Notes: generated by a model from the letters alone, not told the origin. Shown: positions 11,729-21,941, counted from the stretch's first letter. The stretch is DNA of 64,000 nucleotides from Metridium senile (GCA_949775045.1 OX459098.1:15671207-15735206); one strand, 5' to 3'. Made by a program: numbers and translations.

Positions 11729-14700
11729 ATGGAAATATTTGAAACAACCTATGAAGACATGACAATTAAAAGTGCACAAACCGTTGGTAAGAATACCAAG
11801 ACACAGAAAAATAACACAAAACTACACTCCATTGACGCAGTATACTGTGAGTATGAAGAAATTCAAACTATTGACGAAGCAGAGGAAGACATTTACGAGG
11901 TCATCCCTGCTGATTTTGCTCCTTCTTCATGGTCGGAGAAGACAAGTCGTTCATCTAGTATCAGCTCACGAAGTAGTTCAAGAAGTGAACGGAGTTGTTC
12001 AGTAGCGACGGTAGGAATTCAAACCGATGAGGACAGCCCATCCTGCTCCCCCGAAACGACTGAATCTGTGACTCAAGATGATGACGAAACAGCACACTAT
12101 GCTGAAATACACCATGTAAACGACTTTGAAATTACGGAGATCGCTGCTTCAAGACCTACACGGGAATCGGACAATCCGTTACTACGACAAGACTTCGCGC
12201 AACTCGCCGACAGCAAGCTACTAGAACCCGAACTTCAAACTATACGTAACTCATTCGCCGGAATCTCAAAACAAGTGGTATCTCATGGAAACCACGCTAA
12301 AGAACTACCCGCACACCTCTTACTTAAGCGTTCGTTGAGTGTTGGGGATAATAGGAATGGATTTGTTAGGAAATACGTGGATGTTATGTACGAAAACACA
12401 CAGCCTTCTCCTCACGATTCGCCGGTAATGAAGCATCAAAATACATCATCAGCTACTCCTGTATATGAAAATATAACATTCCCTCTTATAGAGAGTGACC
12501 GCGAATCTCACTGTAGTATTAGCAGTAGCAGTACTGAAGGAAAGAGTGTATTCTCAGAGGAAGAAAGCCTTGAATATTCAAATTTATACGAAAACGTAGG
12601 AGACTATGCGAACGATCAAGAACCTCGCGCGCGCACTAGGAGTCGGCCTATCGATATAGTATACAGCGATCTTGAATTTCACGGCGAGAAAAAAATACAA
12701 ACACACAGCTCTTCGTTAGAGAGTGAAGAACTCACAACAGATATTTCGAATTCTAGAAAAACTAAATCACTTTCGGCAGTACAGGCAAAGCCCAGTCCCC
12801 CTTCACCAAGGGGGGGTTCGGGCCTTGCGAGACCAAAAAGTCTTAATTTAAGACTGAGCAAGTCATCCAACGAAGCGCTAGGTCTATGCCGGGCTAGATT
12901 TGTCAAGAAAGTTACAGTTCAACGTTCCAACGATAAGACGCTGCAAGCTACTCTCTGTGAAGTGTTATCAAAGAGTAATAACGTTGAAGATGAACCGTTT
13001 GTTAACGTCGAAGTCAACTCGGATCTTGTGCGAATCAGCACGGATTTCCCCCCCTGGGAAGTGATTGCAAGTTGTGACATCGAAACAGTAGGACATGTGA
13101 ACTTGTACGAAGAAGATGACAATGTCCTTGGGATTATTGTCAGCCCCCTCGGTGAGGAATCGACTTGCTACATCGTTCGATCACAGCAAGCAAGTCATAT
13201 CTTGTCTACTATCAAAACCGCCTTTCGAGCGCCAAACTTGAGGGTAAGTATCTTAGAAAAGTTTCTCAAACTTTTAAAGTATACCAAGACTTGTCGAATA
13301 CAATCAAACCTAAAATAATTCGACTTGATAGTATATATATTTGGTATTGGTATATAGATAGGTATTATTTATTAATATTTAATTTAATAAGGATGCAAAG
13401 ATTACACAAATCCAGACGTTTAGCAAATACAAGTCTTGACTCGGCATTTATTAATTCGTTTTGATTTGTTTATTTAATTAAACACATTTATCTTGCGCCC
13501 TTTGATAGTTTAAAATTTGCATAAAACTATTAAAGTTTGTGCAAGCTGGGGAGGAATTTTTCAGTCGCTTTCGTAGTTGAACTTATCACGTGATTTCAAA
13601 TGAACTTTGGACTTTATCACAAAATCCAATTTGCGATAATTTCACAATTTTTATTTTATTTTTATCACTTTGAAAGTAGGGTTTATTCAACATGAGGTTT
13701 TAAGATTGATTAAGAGAAAAGAATTCGGCAAATTTCACAACACGCCTGCTCTGTTATGATACACGATATTGGACGCCCACTGCATTCCGCCTAGCGAGTA
13801 CCGAACATTTCCTTCGTCTGGGCCTGGCATCCGGACCAAAAAAGGACTCTATTTTAAGACCATTTGAAAAACTGAAAAGCACTTGTTTACAATTTCTATG
13901 TTAATCAAATTGACACTTCTACAAATATGGTTTCAAAAAAATGTCACGACAAGTTGTTTGTTTGGTTTACTTCGGACTGATGCTCACCACAAAAATCCAA
14001 AACTGTAACCTTTCTTTCCGGTCAAAACTATTTGTTGTTGTTAACCTAGTAAGTTGAATTTATCATAAAATACCGGCACAAACTAGGCGGTCCACCGTTG
14101 GGAACCGTTATGTGTGGCAGACCAAGGACATCTGAAACCGACTCATCTGTCTGCCTATTCAACCCGTTTCAGGACATAGAGTCTTTATTCATAAAAGACC
14201 CGATAAAAGACGACAAAATTCATCTCTAAAAAGCTTTTTTAATGCTTGAAGAGATTGGATTTATGATTTAAATGTTGTCTTTTATCGATAAACACTTAAA
14301 ATACTAAGTGTTTAGCGATAAAAAATGAAATACATATCCCCGTTTTCCCGCCATTTTTGGTGCGACGCGCGTCGCGTCTCATCACATAAAGACCATACAA
14401 GTCATTGATGCCTCTATGATAAAACACAGCTCTGAAAAATCACGGAACAATTTTTACTTTAATAAAATACACTTTTAATGAATAAATGATATACATGAGT
14501 GTTTAATTGTTTCTAGGAAAGTAAGAATCGATAAATATTGTTCTGGTGTGATTTTATTATCCGTATTGTAACTACAGTAGTGTGTTGATACTTAAAAAGA
14601 TTTCGAGAGGTCCTACTCAGGACTAAAACAGTATCATATGTTCATTCCCTCACGCGTAAGGAAACTGTTCTCCAATCAAACACCTTGTTTTTATAAATAC

Positions 14701-17700
14701 ACCTTTCAATTTCTTCAAGTACATACTAATAAAAATAGTTTAGTGATGGTCATCTTAGTATGCAAGAATATGTTTCGTTTGTTAGGTGCTGCTTATTATT
14801 TACATTTTTTTATCGAAGATAAACTGAAATCTGTTTCATTCTCATACTACGTGTCCTGAAAATGTAATATCAAAATCTTAGAATATTTGTGATGGTTCGC
14901 TGAGGCGATTGTACTTCTGCGTCTAGCACAAACGGAAACGAAAACAGATTGCAAGGCCGACATCTTACCGCAATGCTTCCTTGCTTCCTTGCCGCCTAAG
15001 ACCGCACAGTCAAACAACCTGCATTTTTGAAAGTTTTTTTTATAACATGAAGAGCCATAAATGTTTTGAAAAAGTTGGTGTGGAGCAGAAAGTCTCCGCC
15101 GCGTTGTGTTTTCGGCGAGACAACAACGGAACGCGTTTAAAAAACCATTAGCGAGCTGTATGCGGCCACATTCGCTAGCCCGAAATGTAAATCATATTTA
15201 CATTCCGCAATCCCCTTTTTAGTAGTCTTGCACTATTAAAGTGCAAGGTTATTTTAATGTGAATTTGATGTTAAAAGGTAGAGCAAGGTCAGGGTGAACT
15301 CAGTGCAAACAAACCCCATCGGGGAACCAGATTTGCCCAGACGAGTTTTCTATGCTTAATCCTGATGGTGTTGTTCTTGTTACTGCGACCGACCTACGAA
15401 TAGTAATGTACCACATAAGCCGATGAGAAATTATTTAGTCCTTTTACACAATTGTCGTGTATAATATTGGAAGTTTTTTAGCAGGTTGATTGCGGTAAAA
15501 ATTAATCAAAACTCACTTTCACTGATGGGGAACATTCCGCCAGTTTTATTATATATTTTTTTCTATTTTGACCTTTATGATAGAACAGGAAATGAGATCT
15601 GTCAGCAAGACCGCTTACGGATTTCGTCGCAGGCTCATCTCCGGATAAAGGATTTCCTGCTGTTATTTAGTATACATTTCATGTGACACAAAAGAAAACG
15701 TCCTTCACATTGATCTTTGTACTCGCTCACCCACAAAAACAAAAGCTGCTGCCAGGTCTTTGTTTATATTCTACTGAAAGAAGGAAGGGAGGGAAGAACA
15801 GACATGCTAGGAACGCCTGGTATTTGTTTGCGAATTTGCGGTCATAAACGAACAAATTCCGAGAAGCTGAAATTGAAATAAATTTAACATTTCTACCTGA
15901 CATAACAAATACTTGAGAGTTTGCGAAATAAATATTTTCACCGGCGAAATTTCAACTTTTAAAAAGTTTTCAACTTTGTAAAAAAAACAGTATCTGTAGA
16001 TAGTGTGTTATATTTGTATTCTGTTAAATGCAAATATGCTAACATTTTGTATTTCTCCACAGCAATTCAATCTCTGCCCCAGTCCTGAGCAGCCATCTTT
16101 GCCAGTGTTACCTGGAGAAGAGTGCTTCACATCTATTCCTCACATTACTTATTTGGGATGTGTCAAGGTCAAGAAGTCCTACCTTGTGATTAATGACAGT
16201 ATACTATCCCTTCTCGACCAATCAGATCCAAGACAATTCAAACCTATTACGCTTAAAATACGACCGGAAGAGATCCTCATTGTCGACGAGAGCAACCTCA
16301 ACACCTTACACCGACATTCCATCTCGTGGGTACTCTCCCTCGGGGTTTTTAGTGATGACTCTCGTCTCTTTGGTTATATCGTGACGGAAGCAAGGCAAGG
16401 CGAAAAGACCCGGATGTATTGTCACGCATTCCGATGTGGTCGTGTCACGGCTTCTGTGACGGCGACGGAGACTATTCGCCTAGCTTGTCAAGCTTTATTT
16501 TCTCCTGGAAGAAAACACTCGGTGAAGTCGAGGAGAGATTCCCAACGATCGATGCGATCTGTCAGCTCGGATTCCTCTTCACTTGAAAGACACTGCTCAA
16601 TGGTAGGTTGAAATTGTACGAATACTCTAGTTTCATGTTATCTAGCACTGCTGTACAATTTGACAAAAGGCTCATTTTCACAGGGATAATCTCGAATTGG
16701 AGTAAATTTAAATGTGTTTTCTATTGTTTAGCAGTTGTATTTTCACTTGCTTGGCTTGGAATTTCTATAATATTTTTACAACGAATCAAGGCTTGGCCTG
16801 TGCAAATCCGCCTTTTGTCAAATAGTACATCGGTACTAGATAACATGAAACTGGAGTATTTAGTTCGTCTATAGCTGTTATCATAGTTATATGCAAATGG
16901 ATCTTGAAAAAAGAATTCAAGTTGAGGTTTTCGAGCCAAGTTTTTGTTCTTGCCCAAGAGCCGTTACTTGAATCCATTGTTTGAAAACATTTGCATATAA
17001 CAGTAATAATCAAAATAATGATAATACGTTTTATTAAAACGTCCCTACCCTTCCCATCCAGAGCAGAATATTAGCGTTAGTTAACCTTCAAGAAGTTATG
17101 CTGCGATGTTGTCACAATGATGTTTAGTAAATGGTACTCAGTTTAACACAGAAATGGTAGAGGGGGAAATATAACAACAACAACAAAAATAAAAAGGCAA
17201 ATAATAAAGAGAAAAGTAAAAAAATAAATAAAAAAAAAACAATCGGGAAAACTTCAGCATTCTTAAGAAACGCTAAACCGTTCTACTTAAAACATGCAAC
17301 GGATGTGATATTAGCCTGATTTTCAGAGCGGGCCTGGGTCCTACGCTATCGCGAGAAAGTGATAGCGTAGGACCCAGGGCCGCTCTGAAAATAAGGCTAA
17401 TGTGATATGGGTACTATAGGATATTCATGAGGCATGTTATCCTTTATTCCAGGTTGACGTCATGGAAGGATCATCTTCTGATCAAAGCTCCAGCAGTGAG
17501 CGTAGACATTCGCAAGATAATGGATTTAAAACCAAGGTCTCCTCGCCAGGTCGTCTCTTTCGTAAACTTACACCAAAGAAAAGCAGTTTTAACTTAAAAT
17601 CCTCATTCCGAAGCTACACAAGCGAACCCAATCTATCTTCGTTAACTCCGAGTCCGACCGAAGAGCACCCGACGACGTTCGACAACTCACCGAATGACTG

Positions 17701-18118
17701 TCCGGAAATCACCGAAGAAAAGGAATACACTTTCAGGACTGCGTATCTATGTTCGACCGTTATCAACCCGCCATTACGGCCAAAACATGTTCGCGACTCA
17801 GTGAAACAATTTTTAAAAGAATGTAAGAAAATGGAAAAGCACACAGGAACTCCACCAACTATGAAGGAAGTTGAACTTTGTCTCACAAGTGAAGGTGTCA
17901 CGATGTTGGATCCGCAATGCAGGGACGTTGGACAACGGTTTTTCCCATTTCCTTGTATAAGTAATATCAGAACTCATAAGGACTACCCAGAATACTTTGC
18001 GTTTTCTACAGTGGTCACGGGAGATGCTAAGCATAAATGTCATATATTTAAACAGGTGAAAGAACCATGTGATGAAATAACGTCTGCCTTCGAGTGCTTC
18101 ATGTGGGAGAAGGTATAA
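11729..18118 (+). CDS. multi-PTB-domain adaptor protein, 906 aa, three exons
   Basis: Exons 11729-13243, 16063-16602 and 17453-18118, all phase 0, with donors GTAAGT and GTAGGT and acceptors TCCACAG and TTCCAG. An in-frame stop lies just upstream of the ATG. Exon 1 encodes an acidic, Ser-rich region with Y-E-N motifs at MYENT, VYENI and LYENV (pY-x-N, the Grb2 SH2 consensus), plus IYEV and HYAEI. It ends with a PTB-like fold (~385-503: GIIVSPLG, helix ASHILSTIKTAF). Exon 2 carries a clearer PTB/PID domain (~525-650: ITYLGCVKV, LHRHSISW, YCHAFRC, terminal helix). Exon 3 carries another (~775-906: CHIFKQV, helix EITSAFECF). PTB domains bind NPxY peptides or phosphoinositides, so this is probably a membrane-proximal signalling scaffold. 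I cannot assign an orthologue. TBC1D1/4 and FE65 have tandem PTBs, but no TBC or WW domain is present here. Confidence 0.8.
13244..16062. other. intron 1 of the PTB gene
   Basis: This 2.8-kb intron has no supported internal exon. It contains several short hairpin-forming segments around 14200-14330 (arms with GATAAAAGACGACA / TGTCTTTTATCGATAA) and a tract rich in T. Open frames at 14638-14859 and 15486-15686 have no domain signature. Confidence 0.7.
16622..16858. repeat. inverted repeat in intron 2 of the PTB gene
   Basis: The arm ACTCTAGTTTCATGTTATCT...GACAAAAGGC at 16622-16669 is the imperfect complement of GCCTTTTGTCAAATAGTACA...ATGAAACTGGAGT at ~16811-16858. Beyond it, CTATAGCTGTTATCATAG...TATGCAAATG and a partner near 16991-17000 add a second, outer fold. 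Probably a nested non-autonomous DNA element. Confidence 0.65.
17312..17399. repeat. foldback element with TAGCCTG...AGGCTA ends, copy 1
   Basis: Arms of about 38 bp: TAGCCTGATTTTCAGAGCGG, then CCTGGGTCCTACGCTATC, and their complement, around the short loop GCGAGAAAGT. An element with the same ends and size class occurs at 48879-48969, so this is a family of near-perfect hairpins rather than a chance palindrome. It lies 53 bp upstream of exon 3 of the PTB gene. Confidence 0.75.
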
Positions 18119-18595
18119 ATCTAAGAATTCAAACTTAATAATTTTTTCTACAATTTTGTACCCATACCCATACCCATGTATTTCTAATAATGACATTTCA
18201 GTTGGGGTATGGATTCAATGAATTGAATAATAATGTAAATATATTTTCCAATTAGGTAGTTAGTTAGTGACAAAAGGTAGATTTAAAACCTGCAGAACAA
18301 CCCACAGTGAAAACTGTAAGAGATCCTTTTTTATGATGTACTATTTAAAATGCAAATCAAGACGTATTTCGGCGGGAACCGACCAGCTCTTCTCGACCTG
18401 TTATATTAGAGAGAGACTTGGTCGAGAAGCTCTGGAAAGAATATTTTATTACGCATGCGCATACTATTCTTTCATTTTCAAAGACATAATGAGTTTTTAT
18501 TCTGGGGTAGTGCTAATCAAGCTTTGGAAAACAAGGCCAAGCCATTAGTACTGCTCTTCACAGAAAATTAGTGTAGTGAAGTGCAGCTACAAGTT
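18119..18595. other. PTB gene 3' flank up to the Maverick insertion
   Basis: 477 bp with no gene. An imperfect hairpin (GACCAGCTCTTCTCGACC / GGTCGAGAAGCTC) sits near 18380-18432. The stretch probably holds the 3' UTR of the PTB gene. The Maverick-like element begins with its target duplication at 18596. Confidence 0.6.
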
Positions 18596-18601
18596 GGCAA
18601 A

Positions 18602-18838
18602 AGTAGTAAGCAATGCCTATGGTTATGGTACCGTTAATTTATTCATAGGGGAGGGGTGGTGAAAGTTCTCCATAGTGCTTGGGAGGGGTGGTGATCGAGT
18701 GAGCAAAGTGGTCTGCGCAAAGCACCGCGCTGCACTGTGCCAGAGAGCTTTGTGCACGTGGGTTTGGGCACGCTGTGTGGTTGGGGAGGTTTGGGGAGAG
18801 TGATGACGACACGCGAGATCGACCGTTGAGCTTTTATT
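18602..18838 (+). repeat. left 237-bp terminal inverted repeat of the Maverick-like element
   Basis: Exact reverse complement of 23135-23371 when compared by eye across its full length. It contains purine-rich blocks (GGGGAGGGGTGGTGAAAG, then GGGAGGGGTGGTGATCG), an internal near-repeat. Its inner edge, read leftward, is AATAAAAGCTC and supplies a polyadenylation signal for the outward-reading gene that stops at 18843. Confidence 0.93.
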
Positions 18839-18842
18839 TTAA

Positions 18843-19598
18843 TTAACATGGGTATTGATCGGGCTCACAAGGATACTCGCATGTTACAGCGGTCACGTTT
18901 CCACACATTACGGGTGTTACAGTGGTTACGTTTCCCTCATTGTCGGCAGCCACTACTATCTTATTAGAATTGGCATCTTTAATAAACTGAACCATTGCTT
19001 CACGGGTACAGTTTTTGAAAAATAGTGGGTTTATAGCGAGAACTCTTTTATAATTCTCGTAATCTGCTGCAACGAGAATTCCAATTAGGGTATCTCGACG
19101 GAAATGCTCATGTAAGGGGAGAAACCCGTGTTCGTAGAGTATTGCTTGCTCTCCAGCATCGAGTTGACCGACATCATTGATGGATAGCAATTTATGGGAC
19201 GCATCACGGATTCTTTGAGAAATGCATATATAATTAATTTCATTTTTTAGTTCCTCATTCTCATAAATATAATGAAGAGCAGCTATATATTTCTTGAATC
19301 TTTCATCTTCATGCACGACAGTAAAATCGGCGGCTCCAAGGATTGAAAACTTAATCAAGTGGTGATCAATCATTTCGGTAAAAATGGAAGCTTTGGTCGT
19401 GAAGCCTGGGTGCCTTTTTGATAAGGAGCGGTAAAGTGAATGATTATAACCGTGAGGTAGGCAGATGATAATATGATACAGATCTTTTTCATCTTCGTAG
19501 ACAATGTAATAGGGCCCTCTGGTAATGGTTCCAATGTAAAATTTCATCTGCTCATGTGAGGCGTTACGGATGGGGTGGATGGTGCTAATTTCAAACAT
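18843..19598 (-). CDS. Maverick-element protein P1, unknown function (paralogue family)
   Basis: 251 aa, ATG at 19598, stop four bases from the inner edge of the left TIR. It has no signal peptide or membrane segment. It shares an arrangement with its two left-module neighbours. One shared segment is aromatic, F-K-K-Y-I-A-A-L-H-Y-I-Y (~101-112), followed by an I-x-x-R-I-R-D-A-S-H helix. The other is a C-terminal 'Y-E-H-G-F-L-P-L' segment. The matching segments downstream are 'F-K-D-Y-I-Q-A-L-D-Y-I' with 'D-K-I-H-N-A-A-F', and 'L-I-E-H-G-L-L'. This points to three products of gene duplication within the element. The C-terminal third is Thr/Val-rich and ends in a Cys-containing tail. I do not recognise the family. 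The intact frame beside identical TIRs indicates a recent, probably functional gene. Confidence 0.75.
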   Translation of the reverse strand: MFEISTIHPIRNASHEQMKFYIGTITRGPYYIVYEDEKDLYHIIICLPHGYNHSLYRSLSKRHPGFTTKASIFTEMIDHHLIKFSILGAADFTVVHEDERFKKYIAALHYIYENEELKNEINYICISQRIRDASHKLLSINDVGQLDAGEQAILYEHGFLPLHEHFRRDTLIGILVAADYENYKRVLAINPLFFKNCTREAMVQFIKDANSNKIVVAADNEGNVTTVTPVMCGNVTAVTCEYPCEPDQYPC

Positions 19599-19644
19599 CT
19601 AAATAAAAAAATAAAAAATATGGGTTATTACAAAGTTTATTTAA

Positions 19645-20541
19645 TCAGTTTTCATAGTAGGAATTTAACGGATACAATTTTAGTTTAGGTTCTACATCAC
19701 TGTCAGATGTTTCTGTTTCACTGTCATCAGCTTTATATCTGACGGGATCTAGCGGATCCATGATTTGATGTTTAACCAAAAGAGCTTTATCATACACACA
19801 GTTGTGAGAGCATTCTGGTGTGCGTCTGTATTTATCATCGGTGGTTCCTATCATGTTTCTCCCACACATCTCATCAGAGGAATGAGGTTTTCTTTTACAC
19901 CAACCACTATGTTGATCGAGCCTTTGGGGAAAACTTTCACACACAAGGCGCGCATAAATGGCATCTTGAAAAGCTTCGGTTTCCTGGATATATAGATAAC
20001 CACCCGGGTTTACACAGAGCCGTTTAACGACGAGCCCGTTTAAATAATCGGCAAAGCATTGATCGCTATAAGCTATGGGTAAGCCTGTGTGATCTTTCAT
20101 TTTAAGGTTGTAAAGCAATTCATCAAAGCATGTTGAAAAGGCGCTTGATTTTACTACATAAGAAATGATGAATGCATTTTGGCGGTATAGGATATGCTGT
20201 ATCCCATCACAATAGCGAGCAAATAGAGTGTAGTTAGCTCTGGTTTGCCTATTACCTCGGTCATAAAAAATTATAAGACCGGTTCTCACTTTATTTGTGA
20301 TATAGCAAACTACTTGCTCAAGATCGGCATTTTCAAATGCGAAAAATTTCATGCAACAAAAGCGCGCATCATATATTGGCTTAGTTTCATTTGTCACAGG
20401 TAGAGGAGGGGCGGGCTTAGACGAAGTGGTCGCAGTATCATCATCATCATCTTGATCGGCATCGTAGGGAGTTGAATCGTCTTTTACCGTCTCGAGCACA
20501 AGCTTTTCAAGATCAGAGTCATATTTAAAAAGAGTAGTCAT
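19645..20541 (-). CDS. Maverick-element protein P2, unknown function (paralogue family)
   Basis: 298 aa, ATG at 20541. The N-terminus has an Asp run (D-A-D-Q-D-D-D-D-D, ~25-33) and a short Pro-rich K-P-A-P-P-L-P motif. The middle is aromatic- and Cys-containing. It aligns loosely with P1 and P3 at 'C-F-A-D-Y-L-N-G-L' followed by 'F-Q-D-A-I-Y-A-R-L-V-C', and at a C-terminal 'L-L-V-K-H-Q-I-M-D' segment. A late Cys/His cluster (G-W-C-K-R-K, M-C-G-R-N, P-E-C-S-H-N-C) could bind metal. The tail is acidic (S-E-T-E-T-S-D-S-D). The gene lies 46 bp from P1 and 27 bp from P3 on the same strand, as in a co-transcribed module. I cannot name the family. Confidence 0.75.
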   Translation of the reverse strand: MTTLFKYDSDLEKLVLETVKDDSTPYDADQDDDDDTATTSSKPAPPLPVTNETKPIYDARFCCMKFFAFENADLEQVVCYITNKVRTGLIIFYDRGNRQTRANYTLFARYCDGIQHILYRQNAFIISYVVKSSAFSTCFDELLYNLKMKDHTGLPIAYSDQCFADYLNGLVVKRLCVNPGGYLYIQETEAFQDAIYARLVCESFPQRLDQHSGWCKRKPHSSDEMCGRNMIGTTDDKYRRTPECSHNCVYDKALLVKHQIMDPLDPVRYKADDSETETSDSDVEPKLKLYPLNSYYEN

Positions 20542-20568
20542 CTAAAATAAAAATAAAAAAATAATTTT

Positions 20569-21075
20569 TTATTTGCTGATAGCACAGTAAGAGCAGGGAG
20601 TTACATGATATTTAAGGTTTGGGTAGGTCGTCTTATTAAGAAGGCCATGTTCAATCAACACATCTTTCCATCGCTGGCATGCAACAAGGTGGCATTTTGA
20701 TTTATGGACGAAACAAGACACTTGTTTAAATCCGACCTCAGTACAATCACATGCACATGCTGGTGGGAGATGAACATTTTTTGTCTTGAAGTTTGCAGCG
20801 CTGTCGTCAAAGCAAGTAATTATTTGATGCTCTCGACTTTGACACATGAGGCGCAAAAATGCAGCATTATGAATCTTGTCGGCAATTTCGAGATAGTTAT
20901 TTGTTTGTCGGATAACATCATTATATCTTATATAATCTAGAGCTTGAATGTAATCTTTGAAGCAATCATCTACATAGACAATTTTATCAACCATTTTTCT
21001 TTCCCAAATTGGCCTATCGATGTGGTTTGTATTCACAGAGTAGCTGATAAATCTGGATTGATTTAATCTTATCAT
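20569..21075 (-). CDS. Maverick-element protein P3, unknown function, 5' end probably frame-broken
   Basis: 168 aa from the first in-frame ATG (21075). The open frame continues upstream without a stop to about 21168, with protein-like composition. A second frame, with its own ATG at 21256, covers 21256-21128. The two overlap and differ by one base in phase, so the original start was probably at 21256, with a single-base shift between about 21130 and 21170. This could be a loss-of-function indel, a programmed shift or an assembly error. The C-terminal half has many cysteines (A-C-A-C-D-C-T-E, then C-F-V-H-K-S-K-C-H), a plausible zinc site. It shares the 'F-K-D-Y-I-Q-A-L' and 'L-I-E-H-G-L-L' segments with P1 and P2. 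Confidence 0.65.
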   Translation of the reverse strand: MIRLNQSRFISYSVNTNHIDRPIWERKMVDKIVYVDDCFKDYIQALDYIRYNDVIRQTNNYLEIADKIHNAAFLRLMCQSREHQIITCFDDSAANFKTKNVHLPPACACDCTEVGFKQVSCFVHKSKCHLVACQRWKDVLIEHGLLNKTTYPNLKYHVTPCSYCAISK

Positions 21076-21127
21076 ATCGAGATATGGACCACGACGCGCA
21101 ATGAGGTTATACTTGTGGGCTACAGGA

Positions 21128-21256
21128 TCATAAAGTTCGCCTTCTTTGTATTTTGCCTTGGAAAGACTTTACTTTGAATTTGGCGCCTGTAATGGTTGAA
21201 ACTGCCTTTGGTTTGCTATCACTTCCAGATAAATTTCTCTTAATTGTCGAATCCAT
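21128..21256 (-). pseudogene. displaced 5' segment of the P3 gene in a different frame
   Basis: ATG at 21256, 42 codons, stop at 21128-21130. It is Lys/Ser/Thr-rich and overlaps the upstream extension of the P3 frame by about 40 bases in another phase. It is the natural N-terminal start if one base has been gained or lost. Called a broken 5' end rather than an independent gene. Confidence 0.45.
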
Positions 21257-21440
21257 TCACAGCAATTACCCTGTTTGTAGGCACTTTGTGTTTATGGGTC
21301 ACGTGACTCTGTCTGGCTGGTTCATTACCAATAAGATCAAGAAATCAATTTCAAACATTTTTCCCCCTCAAACATTTTTTTTTGAATTTATAAGACGCTG
21401 TCTTATACTCTTTTAATCATTTGAGTAAACTACTCTCACC
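21257..21440. promoter_or_regulatory. bidirectional promoter between the left (-) module and the right (+) gene of the element
   Basis: This 184-bp non-coding gap separates the divergent P3 and basic-protein genes. It is AT-rich, with TATA-like TTATACTCTTTT and TTATAAGACG on the plus side. It also holds a GGTCACGTGAC palindrome (21298-21308), an E-box/bHLH-ZIP-type site that could allow host control. No direct evidence of transcription is available. Confidence 0.45.
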
Positions 21441-21941
21441 ATGTCAGTACCCATGTATGAACCTGATCAAACAGGAGGAGATGTCGACATGTATGTACCT
21501 GAAGATCAAAAGGGGGGAGACATTGACATTTATGTTCCTGAAAAACCTCAAACTGGAGGATTATTTATCCCCCCGACACGACGAGGAGCATTTGGACTTC
21601 ATCAACAATCGGGTGGAGGAATTAAAAGTCTTGGTAGACGAGTACTGACTATCTTGAGACAAAATGGAGAAAAAGTAATTGAGAAAGCAGGAGAAAAAGC
21701 TCTAGAAACTGGAACTGAAGCAGCTAAGCAAGTTGCAAGAAAAGTGATCGCGGGGAAATCCTTAAAGGATGCGGTATCTGAAGAAAAAGACAATGTAATT
21801 ACCACTACCAAGCGTCAAGCGAAAAAAGTTTTGGGACCTCCACCAAAAAAAAGAAGATCAAACCCAAAGAAAAAGAAGACTCAGAAAAAGAAAAGAAAAC
21901 CACGTGTAAATAATGATTATGATATGAGTATGTTTGAATAA
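21441..21941 (+). CDS. Basic Gly-rich minor-capsid/core-like protein (adenovirus/adintovirus PX-type)
   Basis: 166 aa, ATG at 21441. The N-terminus repeats a short unit, G-G-D-V-D-M-Y-V-P-E then G-G-D-I-D-I-Y-V-P-E. A Gly-Gly-rich stretch follows (Q-T-G-G-L-F-I-P, Q-Q-S-G-G-G-I-K). Next come an amphipathic Ala/Lys helix with 'AKQVARKVIAGKSL' and a C-terminal nucleic-acid-binding tail (PPPKKRRS, then K/R runs). This layout (Gly-Gly sites, amphipathic helix, basic tail) recalls adenoviral pVI/pX-like minor virion proteins and the adintovirus PX protein. That is family-level inference from composition, not a confirmed homology. The stop codon overlaps an AATAAA signal. The gene converges on the ATPase gene with 43 bp between stops. 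Confidence 0.7.
   Translation: MSVPMYEPDQTGGDVDMYVPEDQKGGDIDIYVPEKPQTGGLFIPPTRRGAFGLHQQSGGGIKSLGRRVLTILRQNGEKVIEKAGEKALETGTEAAKQVARKVIAGKSLKDAVSEEKDNVITTTKRQAKKVLGPPPKKRRSNPKKKKTQKKKRKPRVNNDYDMSMFE

Noticed and set aside
18114..18119. GTATAA after GAGAAG as a splice donor continuing the PTB gene
   Set aside because: The stop follows at once at a position giving a complete third PTB domain, and no further PTB-like or TBC-like exon is found before the kinase gene.
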